Source: Hyphococcus flavus
Lineage (GTDB): Bacteria > Pseudomonadota > Alphaproteobacteria > Caulobacterales > Parvularculaceae
DNA: 64,000 nucleotides
Direction of reading: 5' to 3'
NCBI RefSeq assembly: GCF_028748065.1
Contig: NZ_CP118166.1
Location: forward strand, 573,501-637,500
Position numbers and translations under genes: made by a program. Each line of letters starts with the position of its first letter. Position 1 is the stretch's first letter. Below the pieces are notes generated by a model, which had not been told where the DNA came from, ran no database searches, and was given only the letters and a program-made list of their open reading frames with translations. Positions 36,601 through 42,882 of this stretch are shown piece by piece.

Positions 36601-37501
36601 GTAAAGCGCAGGCGCCAGCGTTTAAAGAGTCGCCGAACCATGCAGCCACAAGCGAGACATACTGAAGATTGGGCGCCGCCGCCTCTAGCGCATCGAGCGA
36701 CGCGACGAAGTCCGTCACGCCCTGATTGTTGTGGATGTTCTCGCTGGAGGTAATTCCCTCATCGATGATGCGGTTGACGCCGGTGGTTCCGTAGACGAAT
36801 TCGCCGGAACCGGGGATCATGGTGACAGCGGTGAGGTTGTTTTCGAGCGCGCCCGAATCTGTTTTTTTGAGGCCCTTTTCGATCTCGAATGACAGTTGCG
36901 GAATGCGATTGCCGAAGTCTTTGAGGGTTAAATCCTCAAACACGATATAAGCAAGCCCGCGAAAGGCCGGGGCCGCGCCCACGCCCTCCGTCGCCTCGAT
37001 CAGCGCATCAGGGTTTTGCGTTTCCGTTCCGCGATAGATGCGCACATTATGTTTTGAAAGATCGAACGGCTTGCCGTCGGCCCAGACCCGCCCGATGCGG
37101 TCGATCTCGCCCTCGCAAAGCCCCACGGCGAAAGAGATAGAATAAAGATACTCCGTATAAGTTGTTTGCGCGGCGGGGCGCGCGCCCTTGCCGCCGGAGG
37201 ATTCCGTCGTCTGCGACGTGGCCTCTTTAAAGTTTGCCGCCCAGATGAGCTGACCGGATAGACGCGCGCGGCCGTAAACGCGCAATATGGGCGCGCCTTC
37301 CTGCGACGCCTGCACAGAGAAACTTTCAAGACGGGGGCCTTCGGCTTTTCGTTTGCGCGGCCCGAAAATCAGGCGGTCGGCGTAACCGGCGGCGTAGGAT
37401 GCGGCGGTCGTCGCAACCGTGCGCGCGAGAAACGCGCCAATGCCGCCCTTGGCGACGGCGGATCCGACACCTTGCGCGGCGGTGAGGATGAGTTGCGCCA
37501 T
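33644..37501 (-). CDS. GTA gp15, tail-tip hub/host-attachment megatron protein
   Basis: The 1285-residue protein is the last and largest gene of the gene transfer agent cluster. It holds an N-terminal baseplate part (LRVYGRARLSGQLIW), a GTA TIM-barrel-like domain (about 400-720, LKVMFHPFILMDTSGYPWRG, SYAADWSEYFGH, DFIGVDNYMPLADW), and a phage-tail_3/RIFT-like part (about 780-950). A tail of beta-rich repeats follows. In the Rhodobacter GTA this protein forms the hub below the tail and helps attach to and penetrate the cell. AGGAGCG precedes the ATG at 37501, which lies 3 bp past the gp14 stop. The frame is open throughout. Confidence 0.93.
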   Translation of the reverse strand: MAQLILTAAQGVGSAVAKGGIGAFLARTVATTAASYAAGYADRLIFGPRKRKAEGPRLESFSVQASQEGAPILRVYGRARLSGQLIWAANFKEATSQTTESSGGKGARPAAQTTYTEYLYSISFAVGLCEGEIDRIGRVWADGKPFDLSKHNVRIYRGTETQNPDALIEATEGVGAAPAFRGLAYIVFEDLTLKDFGNRIPQLSFEIEKGLKKTDSGALENNLTAVTMIPGSGEFVYGTTGVNRIIDEGITSSENIHNNQGVTDFVASLDALEAAAPNLQYVSLVAAWFGDSLNAGACALRPGVEADEKETAPYEWKAAGVTRTSAHLVSTVNGAAAYGGTPADRSVIEAIQAMNARGLKVMFHPFILMDTSGYPWRGRIDAGANDKTAAATSGIAGFFGTAAASDFSIANGEVIYSGPAEWSFRRMILHYAKLCALAGGVDAFLLASELRGITTTRDDNDNYPAVAQLISLAAEVRSILGSATKISYAADWSEYFGHQPADGSGDVFFHLDDLWMDSEVDFIGVDNYMPLADWRDGFSHLDAAAGAISQYDPEYLKSNVQGGEGYDWYYASLEDRDSQTRTPITDGAFGEPWIYRYKDFWSWWSNAHHNRPGGVRDASPTSWVPESKPIYFTETGAPAVDKAANQPNVFVDAKSDESALPHFSTGYRDDLAQRRYIEAQASFWREASNNPISSVYGGPMIDTSRQYVYAVDARPFPDFPARSDVWGDTANWEKGHWLNGRLGRAPLDLLVTALAAEVSFENVEATGLEGVLTGYVVDRPMSAREMIDPLADVFQFDMVETGDVIRFQLRHGERVLTIDASGLADRRDSAFSLSLAQEADLPAAFRLGFFDEQEEFAPAVAEARDPGARPNREAGTDIAAVIPAAEAEARARSILADAWVMRESLEFSLPPSALAIEPGDAIILNDLGSERRYRILEIDDANARDCSLVRVSPSVYDAPSGPSIFTPPADVNVYAAPVWALMDLPLLSGANDAGAPWLAAFADPWPGGVALYRSSGEAAPSLAGLAPARAVMGRLETALPPAGAGRFIERSVEVRLLFGALSSKAQEDVFAGANAFAVQSDSGAWEVCQFRDAVLKPSGAWELSGLLRGQAGSEAEALAGAGIGARFVLLTPSVTQVEFNLAQRGLAFDWQAGPEQDLPDTENFTAQSLAINARGLEPLSPVHLRARRQGSDIAISWIRRTREGGDTWEGEVPLGEQSERYSLTIYDGENLVHEVETTTPSYVYASADITTDFGGPYTDPAITFAVAQISDAVGAGAERKESVTL

Positions 37502-37503
37502 TC

Positions 37504-37959
37504 TTACGCTCCTGGAAAGATAAAGACGCCGGCAATCCGTTCCCGCCACCAGCGATTGAGCCAGCTTGTCACCACCGCGCGGCCCGCATAGGCGTGAATG
37601 AACTGGTCGGCGCTCGAAGTAATGCCGCAATGTTTTGCCGGGCCGTATATATCGACACGGAAGACAAGCACGTCGCCGGGTTCGAAATTTTTATTAATGC
37701 GTTCCGTCATGTTGCGGCGCGCGGCGGCGAGCAATGTCTCATCGCCTCTTCGCTCATTCCAATCGGGCGTGTAAGCCGGCGGGCGTTCAGGCTCGGCGCC
37801 ATACAAGTCGCGCCAGACGCCGCGAACAAGTCCGAGACAGTCACAACCTGCGCCCTTGGCACTCGCCTGATGCACATAAGGCGTGCCGAGCCATGAACGC
37901 GCGGCGTCGACGATCTGGATGCGGGATGCTGTTGAAGAAAACGATGGAACGTTACTCAT
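37504..37959 (-). CDS. GTA gp14, NlpC/P60-type cell-wall peptidase
   Basis: The 151-residue protein has the NlpC/P60 fold. The catalytic Cys41 lies in GCDCLGLVRG after WLGTPYVH, and the second site is His110 (PAKHCGI), with His122 as third residue. It sits in the tail tip of the particle and is expected to cut peptidoglycan as DNA is delivered. The preceding gp13 gene is 402 bp away because a plus-strand gene is inserted in between. The next gene, gp15, begins 3 bp after its stop. Key residues are intact. Confidence 0.93.
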   Translation of the reverse strand: MSNVPSFSSTASRIQIVDAARSWLGTPYVHQASAKGAGCDCLGLVRGVWRDLYGAEPERPPAYTPDWNERRGDETLLAAARRNMTERINKNFEPGDVLVFRVDIYGPAKHCGITSSADQFIHAYAGRAVVTSWLNRWWRERIAGVFIFPGA

Positions 37960-37979
37960 CGTAGACCGCCCGCAGCGCC

Positions 37980-38008
37980 TTGCCGCTACAAACTGATTTG
38001 ACTATGCT
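37980..38008 (+). promoter_or_regulatory. Promoter-like sequence for the inserted plus-strand gene
   Basis: TTGCCG (37980-37985) and TATGCT (38003-38008) are separated by exactly 17 bases. It lies 46 bases upstream of the ATG at 38054 and faces against the surrounding GTA genes. Confidence 0.4.
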
Positions 38009-38053
38009 AAACAAACTTAGGCGATCCTTCTTGCGAGCGCCCTGGACCGATTT

Positions 38054-38356
38054 ATGTTGCAACAACAATCTCGCACACGGTTTTTCGTAACTCTCGGCGT
38101 ATGGGCAGTCGCGATCCTTATGATTTCCTACGGCGCAGGCACTCAAGATCGTTTTGACAATTACTGGGCCAATTTTGCCCATATCGGTGTGATGGTTTTG
38201 TCTATCGTCGGCGCCTTCTGGATCATTCGGCGCTACGTGCCTCGCTTTGTTGGACGTAATCCCTTCCTTCAGACCGGCGCTGGATTGTTGATTCTGTTCG
38301 CTCTGATGTTCGTTCAAGTCTACTGGCTTGATGACCTCATCAGAATGATGATCTAA
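38054..38356 (+). CDS. Small three-helix membrane protein inserted in the GTA cluster (opposite strand)
   Basis: The 100-residue protein has three predicted membrane helices, about residues 10-27 (FFVTLGVWAVAILMISYG), 42-59 (HIGVMVLSIVGAFWII) and 75-95 (TGAGLLILFALMFVQVYWL). It has a short basic loop (RRYVPRFVGR) between helices two and three. No family is recognised. It is the only plus-strand gene inside the otherwise minus-strand GTA cluster, between gp13 and gp14, and ends 5 bp before the gp13 stop. The antisense frame here lacks a plausible product. A promoter-like sequence lies upstream. It is not part of the known GTA gene set. Confidence 0.7.
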   Translation: MLQQQSRTRFFVTLGVWAVAILMISYGAGTQDRFDNYWANFAHIGVMVLSIVGAFWIIRRYVPRFVGRNPFLQTGAGLLILFALMFVQVYWLDDLIRMMI

Positions 38357-38361
38357 GATTT

Positions 38362-39240
38362 TCATCTCAACTTGCCTCCATCGTTCTTTTCACTTTTCAG
38401 CGGATAGGAAATGACAAAGTCGTTCCCCGGCATCAGCGGAAACCCGCGAAAGTTCACTGCGTTGGAAAATTTTGACTGGCAGGTGGCAAACCGCTTGTCG
38501 CAACCCGCCGTCGCGCTAAACGTATCGCCAACCTGAATGGCGGCGCCCGCGGGCAGCCACAATGCAATGGCGCCAGTCGAGGCTTGTGTTTTGATATGCG
38601 CCGATAGCCCCGCATTGGCGCCGGTTTGCCACGTTAATAATCCGTGAGCGAACCAGCCGTCGCTGAACGTATCGAACCCGTTGGCGATAAAACTTTGTTC
38701 ATCGCGCAGCGCGGTGACTTCGCCTGTTGTTCTAAAGGTCGGGTCATCAAGATCGACGCCGCATGCGGCGCTGCCGACATTGACGTCGCACAAGCGCTGA
38801 TAGACGCGGCCCGTTGGCTGGTCGAGCGCATGGGAAAGCCCGCGCAGCTCAGCACGAAAGGCGTTTCCTTCGCGCTTCACCTCGCCGATAACGCCTTTTT
38901 TAAGAAGCAACCGCTGGTCTGGCGCGGCCCAGTTGACACAAAAAACTTCAACTTCCGCGCCGTCGTAACGTCCGGCGGCGAGATCGGCCCCAGACAGCGC
39001 GTCATCAGAAAGCGCGCCTTCGATATCGGCGTTATCAACGGCGAGATCAGCGGATGACGACAGCGCCGACCCAGTTGCGCCTGAGTCAGGCAGAAACTCC
39101 GCGCCGTCAAAACTCAATGCGCGGTCGTGATCGGTAAAACCGAGAACGAACCCATCGCGCCGGGTGATGCGCCAGCATGTCGCCAGCGTCGTCGCGCCGG
39201 TGTTCAAGTGTGTTTGCAGATCGGGATCAAGCGCGCGCAT
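38362..39240 (-). CDS. GTA gp13, DUF2163 tail hub protein with four conserved cysteines
   Basis: The 292-residue protein belongs to the DUF2163 phage tail family. The N-terminal beta domain (residues 1-140) is followed by a C-terminal domain with Cys151 and Cys160 (CDVNVGSAAC) and Cys247 and Cys254 (CDKRFATC). In the Rhodobacter GTA and in lambda gpL, proteins at this position hold an iron-sulfur cluster; the four cysteines here fit a 4Fe-4S site. Its ATG overlaps the gp12 stop by one base (TAATG). It lies in the tail tip between distal tail protein and gp15. Confidence 0.93.
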   Translation of the reverse strand: MRALDPDLQTHLNTGATTLATCWRITRRDGFVLGFTDHDRALSFDGAEFLPDSGATGSALSSSADLAVDNADIEGALSDDALSGADLAAGRYDGAEVEVFCVNWAAPDQRLLLKKGVIGEVKREGNAFRAELRGLSHALDQPTGRVYQRLCDVNVGSAACGVDLDDPTFRTTGEVTALRDEQSFIANGFDTFSDGWFAHGLLTWQTGANAGLSAHIKTQASTGAIALWLPAGAAIQVGDTFSATAGCDKRFATCQSKFSNAVNFRGFPLMPGNDFVISYPLKSEKNDGGKLR

Positions 39241-39872
39241 TATACCAGCACCTCAATGAGAGGAATGGAGGGGATGTCGCCCGCTTCGAACGCTGCGAGA
39301 TTGATGCGCAGTTCATCCGTATCGAACCTTACGGGCGTGTCGAACACAAAACCGGCGGTTATGCTGAGCCCCGCTCCCGGCGGCGACGTGAAATTGATGA
39401 CGCCGCTTGTGTCATCGACGGTGAAGTCCGCCGTTTCGGTTTGTTCCGCGCCATCGACGGCGACACGCACCGAACCCGTAACCGGCTTTTTGATCATTCG
39501 CGCATAACTCGCCGCGCCGGATGTGTAGCGCTTCACAAGCTGAAACGAAGTTTCCGCGCCATCGCCGGTTCCGATCAGTTGGTCATCAGGCGCAGGGCTT
39601 TCCGCGATGCGGCAGCTTTTGAAATCAAACGGATCGCGAAACCGGAACCCGTAAAGCCTTCCGTGACGCGCTTCAAAAAACGCGATGACGTCTTCGATAT
39701 CGGCGACGGACTTGACGCCGTAACCGGCGTTGAACGACCGGCGCGAACCGGCCCAGGGCGAATTGCGCTCCTCATGGCCGGAGACAAGCGCGACAATGTC
39801 GGTCTTGCGCGTCGGCCCGCCTTCGGAATTCAGCGCGATATCGACAGGGAATAGAATTTCGTGAAAGGACAT
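39240..39872 (-). CDS. GTA gp12, DUF2460 distal tail protein
   Basis: The 210-residue protein matches the DUF2460 family: FHEILFPVDIALNSEGGPTRKTDIVALVSGHEERNSPW-like opening, ARHGRLYGFRFRDPFDF, and the end region VRFDTDELRINLAAFEAGDIPSIPLIEV. This protein forms the distal tail ring that joins the tail tube to the hub. The coupling to gp13 is by TAATG. GAGTTGAG lies upstream of the ATG. Confidence 0.93.
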   Translation of the reverse strand: MSFHEILFPVDIALNSEGGPTRKTDIVALVSGHEERNSPWAGSRRSFNAGYGVKSVADIEDVIAFFEARHGRLYGFRFRDPFDFKSCRIAESPAPDDQLIGTGDGAETSFQLVKRYTSGAASYARMIKKPVTGSVRVAVDGAEQTETADFTVDDTSGVINFTSPPGAGLSITAGFVFDTPVRFDTDELRINLAAFEAGDIPSIPLIEVLV

Positions 39873-39897
39873 GTTTGATACTCAACTCATTTAGCCG

Positions 39898-40443
39898 TCA
39901 CAGATTCCTTTGACCCCGCCCGACGGCGCGGGCGAGCGCCGCAGCAATTTGCGTTTCGGAGCGTTTGAAACTTTGCGTGTCCGTCACGCCCGGCAGGTTG
40001 ATATTCACCGTCATCCCCCCTGCCCCATAAGCGGCGTTTAGGGGACGGATGTTTCCGGCGCCGGCGGGCGTGAACAGTTCCGGCCCGCGCTCGCCCACTA
40101 GGAACGACTGGCCCGGCGCGACGACGCCGCCATTAGCGCGCGCCCCCCCAAAGGCGCCGGTGAGCGCATTGGTCAGGAAATTCTGGACCGGCTGGCGGAC
40201 AAGGCTGTCAATGGCGAAGCGGCGCAGATCGCGCAGCAAGGCGTTTGTCAGTTTTTTTAAACTCAGCTCGCCGCGTTCGGCCGCGCGCGCGAGATTCGAC
40301 TGGATCGAATTCGCCGCGGTTGAAAACGCTTCCTCGATCAGGTTCGCTGCCGGGGCGATACGTTCGCGCGCGATACGCTCGATTTCGATGCTTGCTTCCG
40401 TCAAGCCCAGCGTATTAACCTCTACATTCACATGTTCAGGCAT
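39898..40443 (-). CDS. GTA gp11, short tail tape measure protein
   Basis: The 181-residue protein has a helical N-terminal half (IERIARERIAPAANLIEEAF, LTNALLRDLRRFAIDSLVRQPVQNF) and the tape-measure C-terminal signature GGVVAPGQSFLVGERGPELFTP-type, followed by VNINLPGVTD. It sets tail length; at 181 residues it predicts a short tail, as in the known GTA. The ATG overlaps the end of the gp10.1 frame by 8 bp, so it is translationally linked to the tail chaperones. Confidence 0.9.
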   Translation of the reverse strand: MPEHVNVEVNTLGLTEASIEIERIARERIAPAANLIEEAFSTAANSIQSNLARAAERGELSLKKLTNALLRDLRRFAIDSLVRQPVQNFLTNALTGAFGGARANGGVVAPGQSFLVGERGPELFTPAGAGNIRPLNAAYGAGGMTVNINLPGVTDTQSFKRSETQIAAALARAVGRGQRNL

Positions 40444-40603
40444 GTTTATTCTCCGATACCTTGTTGATGAGTGCGTTGAGGTCGGCGCGGGTCATGCCGC
40501 CTTGCGGCGCTATAGCGGCAATCAGCGTCGACCATTCCGCTACGCCGAGCCGCCAGAAGTTTTCCGGCGTGAGACCCAGCCGCAAAACGGCGAAGGAAAA
40601 CAT
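40436..40603 (-). CDS. GTA gp10.1, tail assembly chaperone (probably made as a gp10 fusion by -1 frameshift)
   Basis: The -1 frame of gp10 is open from 40651 to the stop at 40436-40438. Its product reads ETWRAMFSFAVLRLGLTPEN then FWRLGVAEWSTLIAAIAPQ, the pattern of the phage TAC family in GTA clusters. Only one standard start (ATG 40603, 55 residues) exists; it has no Shine-Dalgarno sequence and would lose the conserved Trp of the ETWRAM start. Read through the slippery heptamer at 40639-40645, the frame gives a fusion of 102 gp10 codons and 67 more (169 residues). The frame assignment is certain; the mode of translation is inference. Confidence 0.75.
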   Translation of the reverse strand: MFSFAVLRLGLTPENFWRLGVAEWSTLIAAIAPQGGMTRADLNALINKVSENKHA

Positions 40604-40617
40604 TGCGCGCCATGTTT

Positions 40618-40944
40618 CTACGCCGCCCCCGATGGAAACTTTCCCGGCGCCTCATCTCCCCCGAGCGCTTCGAATGCCTTGGCGATGGCGCGCGACGCCT
40701 CAGCCAAATCGACGTCGCTCGCCTTTAGCGCTTCGATGGCGATAGGTGCGCCGCCACCGGTAAGAAGCGCATGCAGGATCATGATAATGTCGGCGACGCG
40801 TGGTTTTTTGAGACGCTGTTGCAGCGCTTCAAAGTCGCCGCCGCCGAGCGCCTCCTCGATTTCCGCCAGCGCGCCGAGAGTGAGACGCAAAGTTTTATCT
40901 TCGCCGTTTATTTTCAGGCGCACGTCACCGCGTGGATGGGGCAT
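40618..40944 (-). CDS. GTA gp10, tail assembly chaperone (GTA family protein)
   Basis: The 108-residue protein matches the GTA gp10 family: RLKINGEDKTLRLTLGALAEIEEALGG, IIMILHALLTGGG, and the EAPGKFP end. It corresponds to the short chaperone (lambda gpG equivalent) that coats the tape measure during tail building. Near its end the codons CCG GGA AAG form the slippery heptamer of a -1 frameshift. Its ATG overlaps the gp9 stop by one base (TGATG); the in-frame GTG one codon earlier is ignored. Confidence 0.9.
   Translation of the reverse strand: MPHPRGDVRLKINGEDKTLRLTLGALAEIEEALGGGDFEALQQRLKKPRVADIIMILHALLTGGGAPIAIEALKASDVDLAEASRAIAKAFEALGGDEAPGKFPSGAA
40639..40645 (-). promoter_or_regulatory. 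Slippery heptamer G GGA AAG for -1 ribosomal frameshifting
   Basis: The heptamer GGGAAAG reads as xxG GGA AAG in the gp10 frame, the X XXY YYZ phase, and is the same heptamer known from lambda G/GT. Slipping by -1 moves ribosomes to the gp10.1 frame, whose last upstream stop (TGA, 40652-40654) lies only six bases before the heptamer. The gp10 frame stop is at 40618-40620, just after it. Confidence 0.75.
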
Positions 40945-41366
40945 CACGAACCCTCCGGCGTGAAGGCAAGCGCGCCGGCGGATTCAAGCGCGAGCGACAT
41001 CGACGCTTCGCGGTCATGCTCGCCAGCGTAATCGAGGTTGGCGATCAAAAACGCGCCTTCGATGGTTCCAAACCCGGGCACGACGATCTGCCAGTTGCGC
41101 AACAGCGATGAGAAGAAAACGCTGCGCACGGTTTCAGCCGCGGCGTCATTGAGAAACACCCCGGCGCCCGAAATCGACGCCTGGCGAACGCCCGCGCCCG
41201 AAAGCAGTTCGCGCCACCCGCCCGTTGATTGCGAATGGGTGATGTCGACAATCGAAGAGTTGAGCGACAGGGTTTTGGTGCGTAGCCCGCCGATGACGGC
41301 GAAACTTTCCGGCGCGCCGTCGTCGCCGATTTTGAGGAGGAGGTCTTTCCCTCTTTGTGCTGACAT
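40944..41366 (-). CDS. GTA gp9, major tail tube protein
   Basis: The 140-residue protein begins SAQRGKDLLLKIGDDGAPES, as do the GTA gp9/TP901-like tail tube proteins, with TLSLNSSIVDITHSQS and WRELLSGAGVRQASISGAGVF in the middle. It forms the stacked rings of the tail tube. AAGGAA precedes the ATG. It follows gp8 after a 98-bp gap that holds a hairpin, and is linked to gp10 by TGATG. Confidence 0.93.
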   Translation of the reverse strand: MSAQRGKDLLLKIGDDGAPESFAVIGGLRTKTLSLNSSIVDITHSQSTGGWRELLSGAGVRQASISGAGVFLNDAAAETVRSVFFSSLLRNWQIVVPGFGTIEGAFLIANLDYAGEHDREASMSLALESAGALAFTPEGS

Positions 41367-41405
41367 GAATGAATTCCTTGTTCAATTGTCGGTACGTCGT
41401 TCGTT

Positions 41406-41458
41406 GTGCGTAGAGCGTAGGAAGAACGACCAGACCAATACTCTTAAGCGCTACGCAC
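41406..41458. repeat. Inverted repeat in the gp8-gp9 gap
   Basis: GTGCGTAG (41406-41413) and CTACGCAC (41451-41458) flank 37 bases, and the pairing extends with a one-base bulge. It is the main content of a 98-bp non-coding gap in an otherwise packed cluster. It might be a REP-like element or adjust gp9 expression, which must be high; the role is not known. Confidence 0.4.
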
Positions 41459-41464
41459 GACGCA

Positions 41465-41872
41465 CTAAGCGCTCCTTTGCGTCACGGCGCGAAAACGCGC
41501 GACGCCCTGATAGGTTTCGCCGTCCTGGCGGCGGAAGGCGTCGCCGAAAACAAAACGGATATTAACGAGATCGCAGCCCGTTACGGTTAGCGCCGCGTCA
41601 TGCAGCGCATCGTAAACGGCGCCGATGATGCGTTTGACTTCGCGGCGCCCGGCATAGCGGGAAAAAACATAAAGACGCAGATCGTGTTCAAGCCCGCCGT
41701 CAACGCCTTTCCAGTCGGTTGCCCGCGCTTCGCCCAGCGTCATGTAAGGGAAAATCGCGTCCGGCGGCGGGTCGTCATAGATACGCGCCGGGTCGCCGAT
41801 TTCCGCCTGCAGCGCCACGTCTGCGCTAAGTGTTTGATAGATGGCCTTTTGCAGTTCCCAGGTCGCGGTCAT
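41465..41872 (-). CDS. GTA gp8, DUF3168 tail terminator protein
   Basis: The 135-residue protein shows the DUF3168 pattern: LQKAIYQTLSADVALQAEIGD, IYDDPPPDAIFPYMTLGEA, and HDLRLYVFSRYAGRREVKRII. It caps the tail tube where it meets the head. It overlaps the gp7 stop by 4 bp (ATGA). Confidence 0.93.
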   Translation of the reverse strand: MTATWELQKAIYQTLSADVALQAEIGDPARIYDDPPPDAIFPYMTLGEARATDWKGVDGGLEHDLRLYVFSRYAGRREVKRIIGAVYDALHDAALTVTGCDLVNIRFVFGDAFRRQDGETYQGVARFRAVTQRSA

Positions 41873-42186
41873 GACAACACCTCCTCGCAGACAAGCGTGA
41901 GGCGGCGGTCACGGCTGTCATCGCTTTCCATACTGACGACTTCATATTCGCTGTTGTCAAAACGCAGGCGCCAGCCGAGTACGATATCGGTGCGATAGCG
42001 CATGGTTGCGGCAATGCGTTTGAGGCGCCTCTCGCGATCACCAGATATATCGCGCGTTGACGTCAGGCGTTCGACCCGCGCCCATGTGTCCGGACCGGGG
42101 AGCCAGCTGACGCTTGCGCCGCCCGCCTCGTCATCGTCGCGCGACGGCGTCAACAGTTCGATCTTGTGTCTGAGCGCGCCGATCAT
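41869..42186 (-). CDS. GTA gp7, head-tail adaptor (stopper)
   Basis: The 105-residue protein has the opening MIGALRHKIELLTPSRDDDE of phage head-tail joining proteins and the RYRTDIVLGWRLRFDNSEYEV core. It closes the head after packaging. It overlaps both gp6 (start) and gp8 (end) by 4 bp, so translation of the connector genes is coupled. Confidence 0.93.
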   Translation of the reverse strand: MIGALRHKIELLTPSRDDDEAGGASVSWLPGPDTWARVERLTSTRDISGDRERRLKRIAATMRYRTDIVLGWRLRFDNSEYEVVSMESDDSRDRRLTLVCEEVLS

Positions 42187-42743
42187 AACCGGAACTCCCG
42201 GTATGGGGCGAGCAACGCGTCGACCGACTGTGGCACGGTATAGACGCGTGTCTCATGCGCCGCCTCGCGCGTTTCATAAAAATACCCGGCGAGAATTTTC
42301 ACCGCTTGCTTTAGCGGTTCGGGAACCGCGCCTGCATCGGCGTAGCCGGCGGTGAAATCTATCCGCACGCCGTCAATCTTCGGCGCCGGCTGCGGCCACG
42401 GCCCAGCGGGACGCAATCGCCCTGGCGAACCGGATGCGAATTCATAAACGCTCGCATCGACCGGTTGCGGCGCGCCTTCGCCGTCGGTCACCGTGATCGC
42501 ATCAATGGACGCAACCGGCGCAATCGGCAGATGAAGCGTTTCCATTGGCGGCGCGTCGAGCGTCAGCCGCCATTGCTGCGGCATGCATGCGAGCCCGCCC
42601 CGCGCTTCAACCGCGCGCACCGCCGCGACAAGCACGCCGGTGATCAGCGCATCTTCATCCGTATGCGTAACACGCAGGTGCTGTTTCAGCTCGGCAAGCG
42701 TTACCGGCTCCGACGCCGGGGGAGATAATAAAATGAGGGACAT
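42183..42743 (-). CDS. GTA gp6, head-tail connector
   Basis: The 186-residue protein has the HK97 gp6-like pattern: EPVTLAELKQHLRVTHTDED, an ITGVLVAAVRAVEARGG helix, and PEPLKQAVKILAGYFYETRE near the end. It forms the ring under the portal. A 101-nt folded repeat separates it from the capsid gene upstream, in contrast to the overlapping genes downstream. Confidence 0.92.
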   Translation of the reverse strand: MSLILLSPPASEPVTLAELKQHLRVTHTDEDALITGVLVAAVRAVEARGGLACMPQQWRLTLDAPPMETLHLPIAPVASIDAITVTDGEGAPQPVDASVYEFASGSPGRLRPAGPWPQPAPKIDGVRIDFTAGYADAGAVPEPLKQAVKILAGYFYETREAAHETRVYTVPQSVDALLAPYREFRL

Positions 42744-42767
42744 GTTTTTTTCCCGGACTTTGCTTCC

Positions 42768-42868
42768 CCGCTCACCCCGGCGAAAGCCGGGGCCCAGCTA
42801 CATGAATCACGTCGGGCGTAGCCCGGCTTTTTATGTGACTGGTTTCCGGCTTTCGCCGGAATGAGCGG
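42768..42868. repeat. 101-nt REP-like double palindrome between gp5 and gp6
   Basis: The outer arms are each 23 nt (42768-42790 and 42846-42868) and pair with two mismatches; they carry CCGGCGAAAGCCGG and its complement. Inside, CGGGC-GTA-GCCCG forms a second hairpin. CCGGCGAAAGCCGG palindromes are common intergenic repeats in alphaproteobacteria. A half copy is at 46209-46233, so the element occurs twice in this cluster. Confidence 0.7.
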
Positions 42869-42882
42869 AAAAATGCAAACCA

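Noticed and set aside
37952-38365. Minus-strand 137-codon frame in the gp13-gp14 gap
   Set aside because: Its product is hydrophilic and without pattern, while the plus strand gives a clear three-helix membrane protein with an upstream promoter-like sequence.
40446-40655. 69-codon minus-strand frame over the gp10.1 region
   Set aside because: Its Arg-rich product has no resemblance to tail proteins; the other minus-strand frame gives the known gp10.1 sequence.
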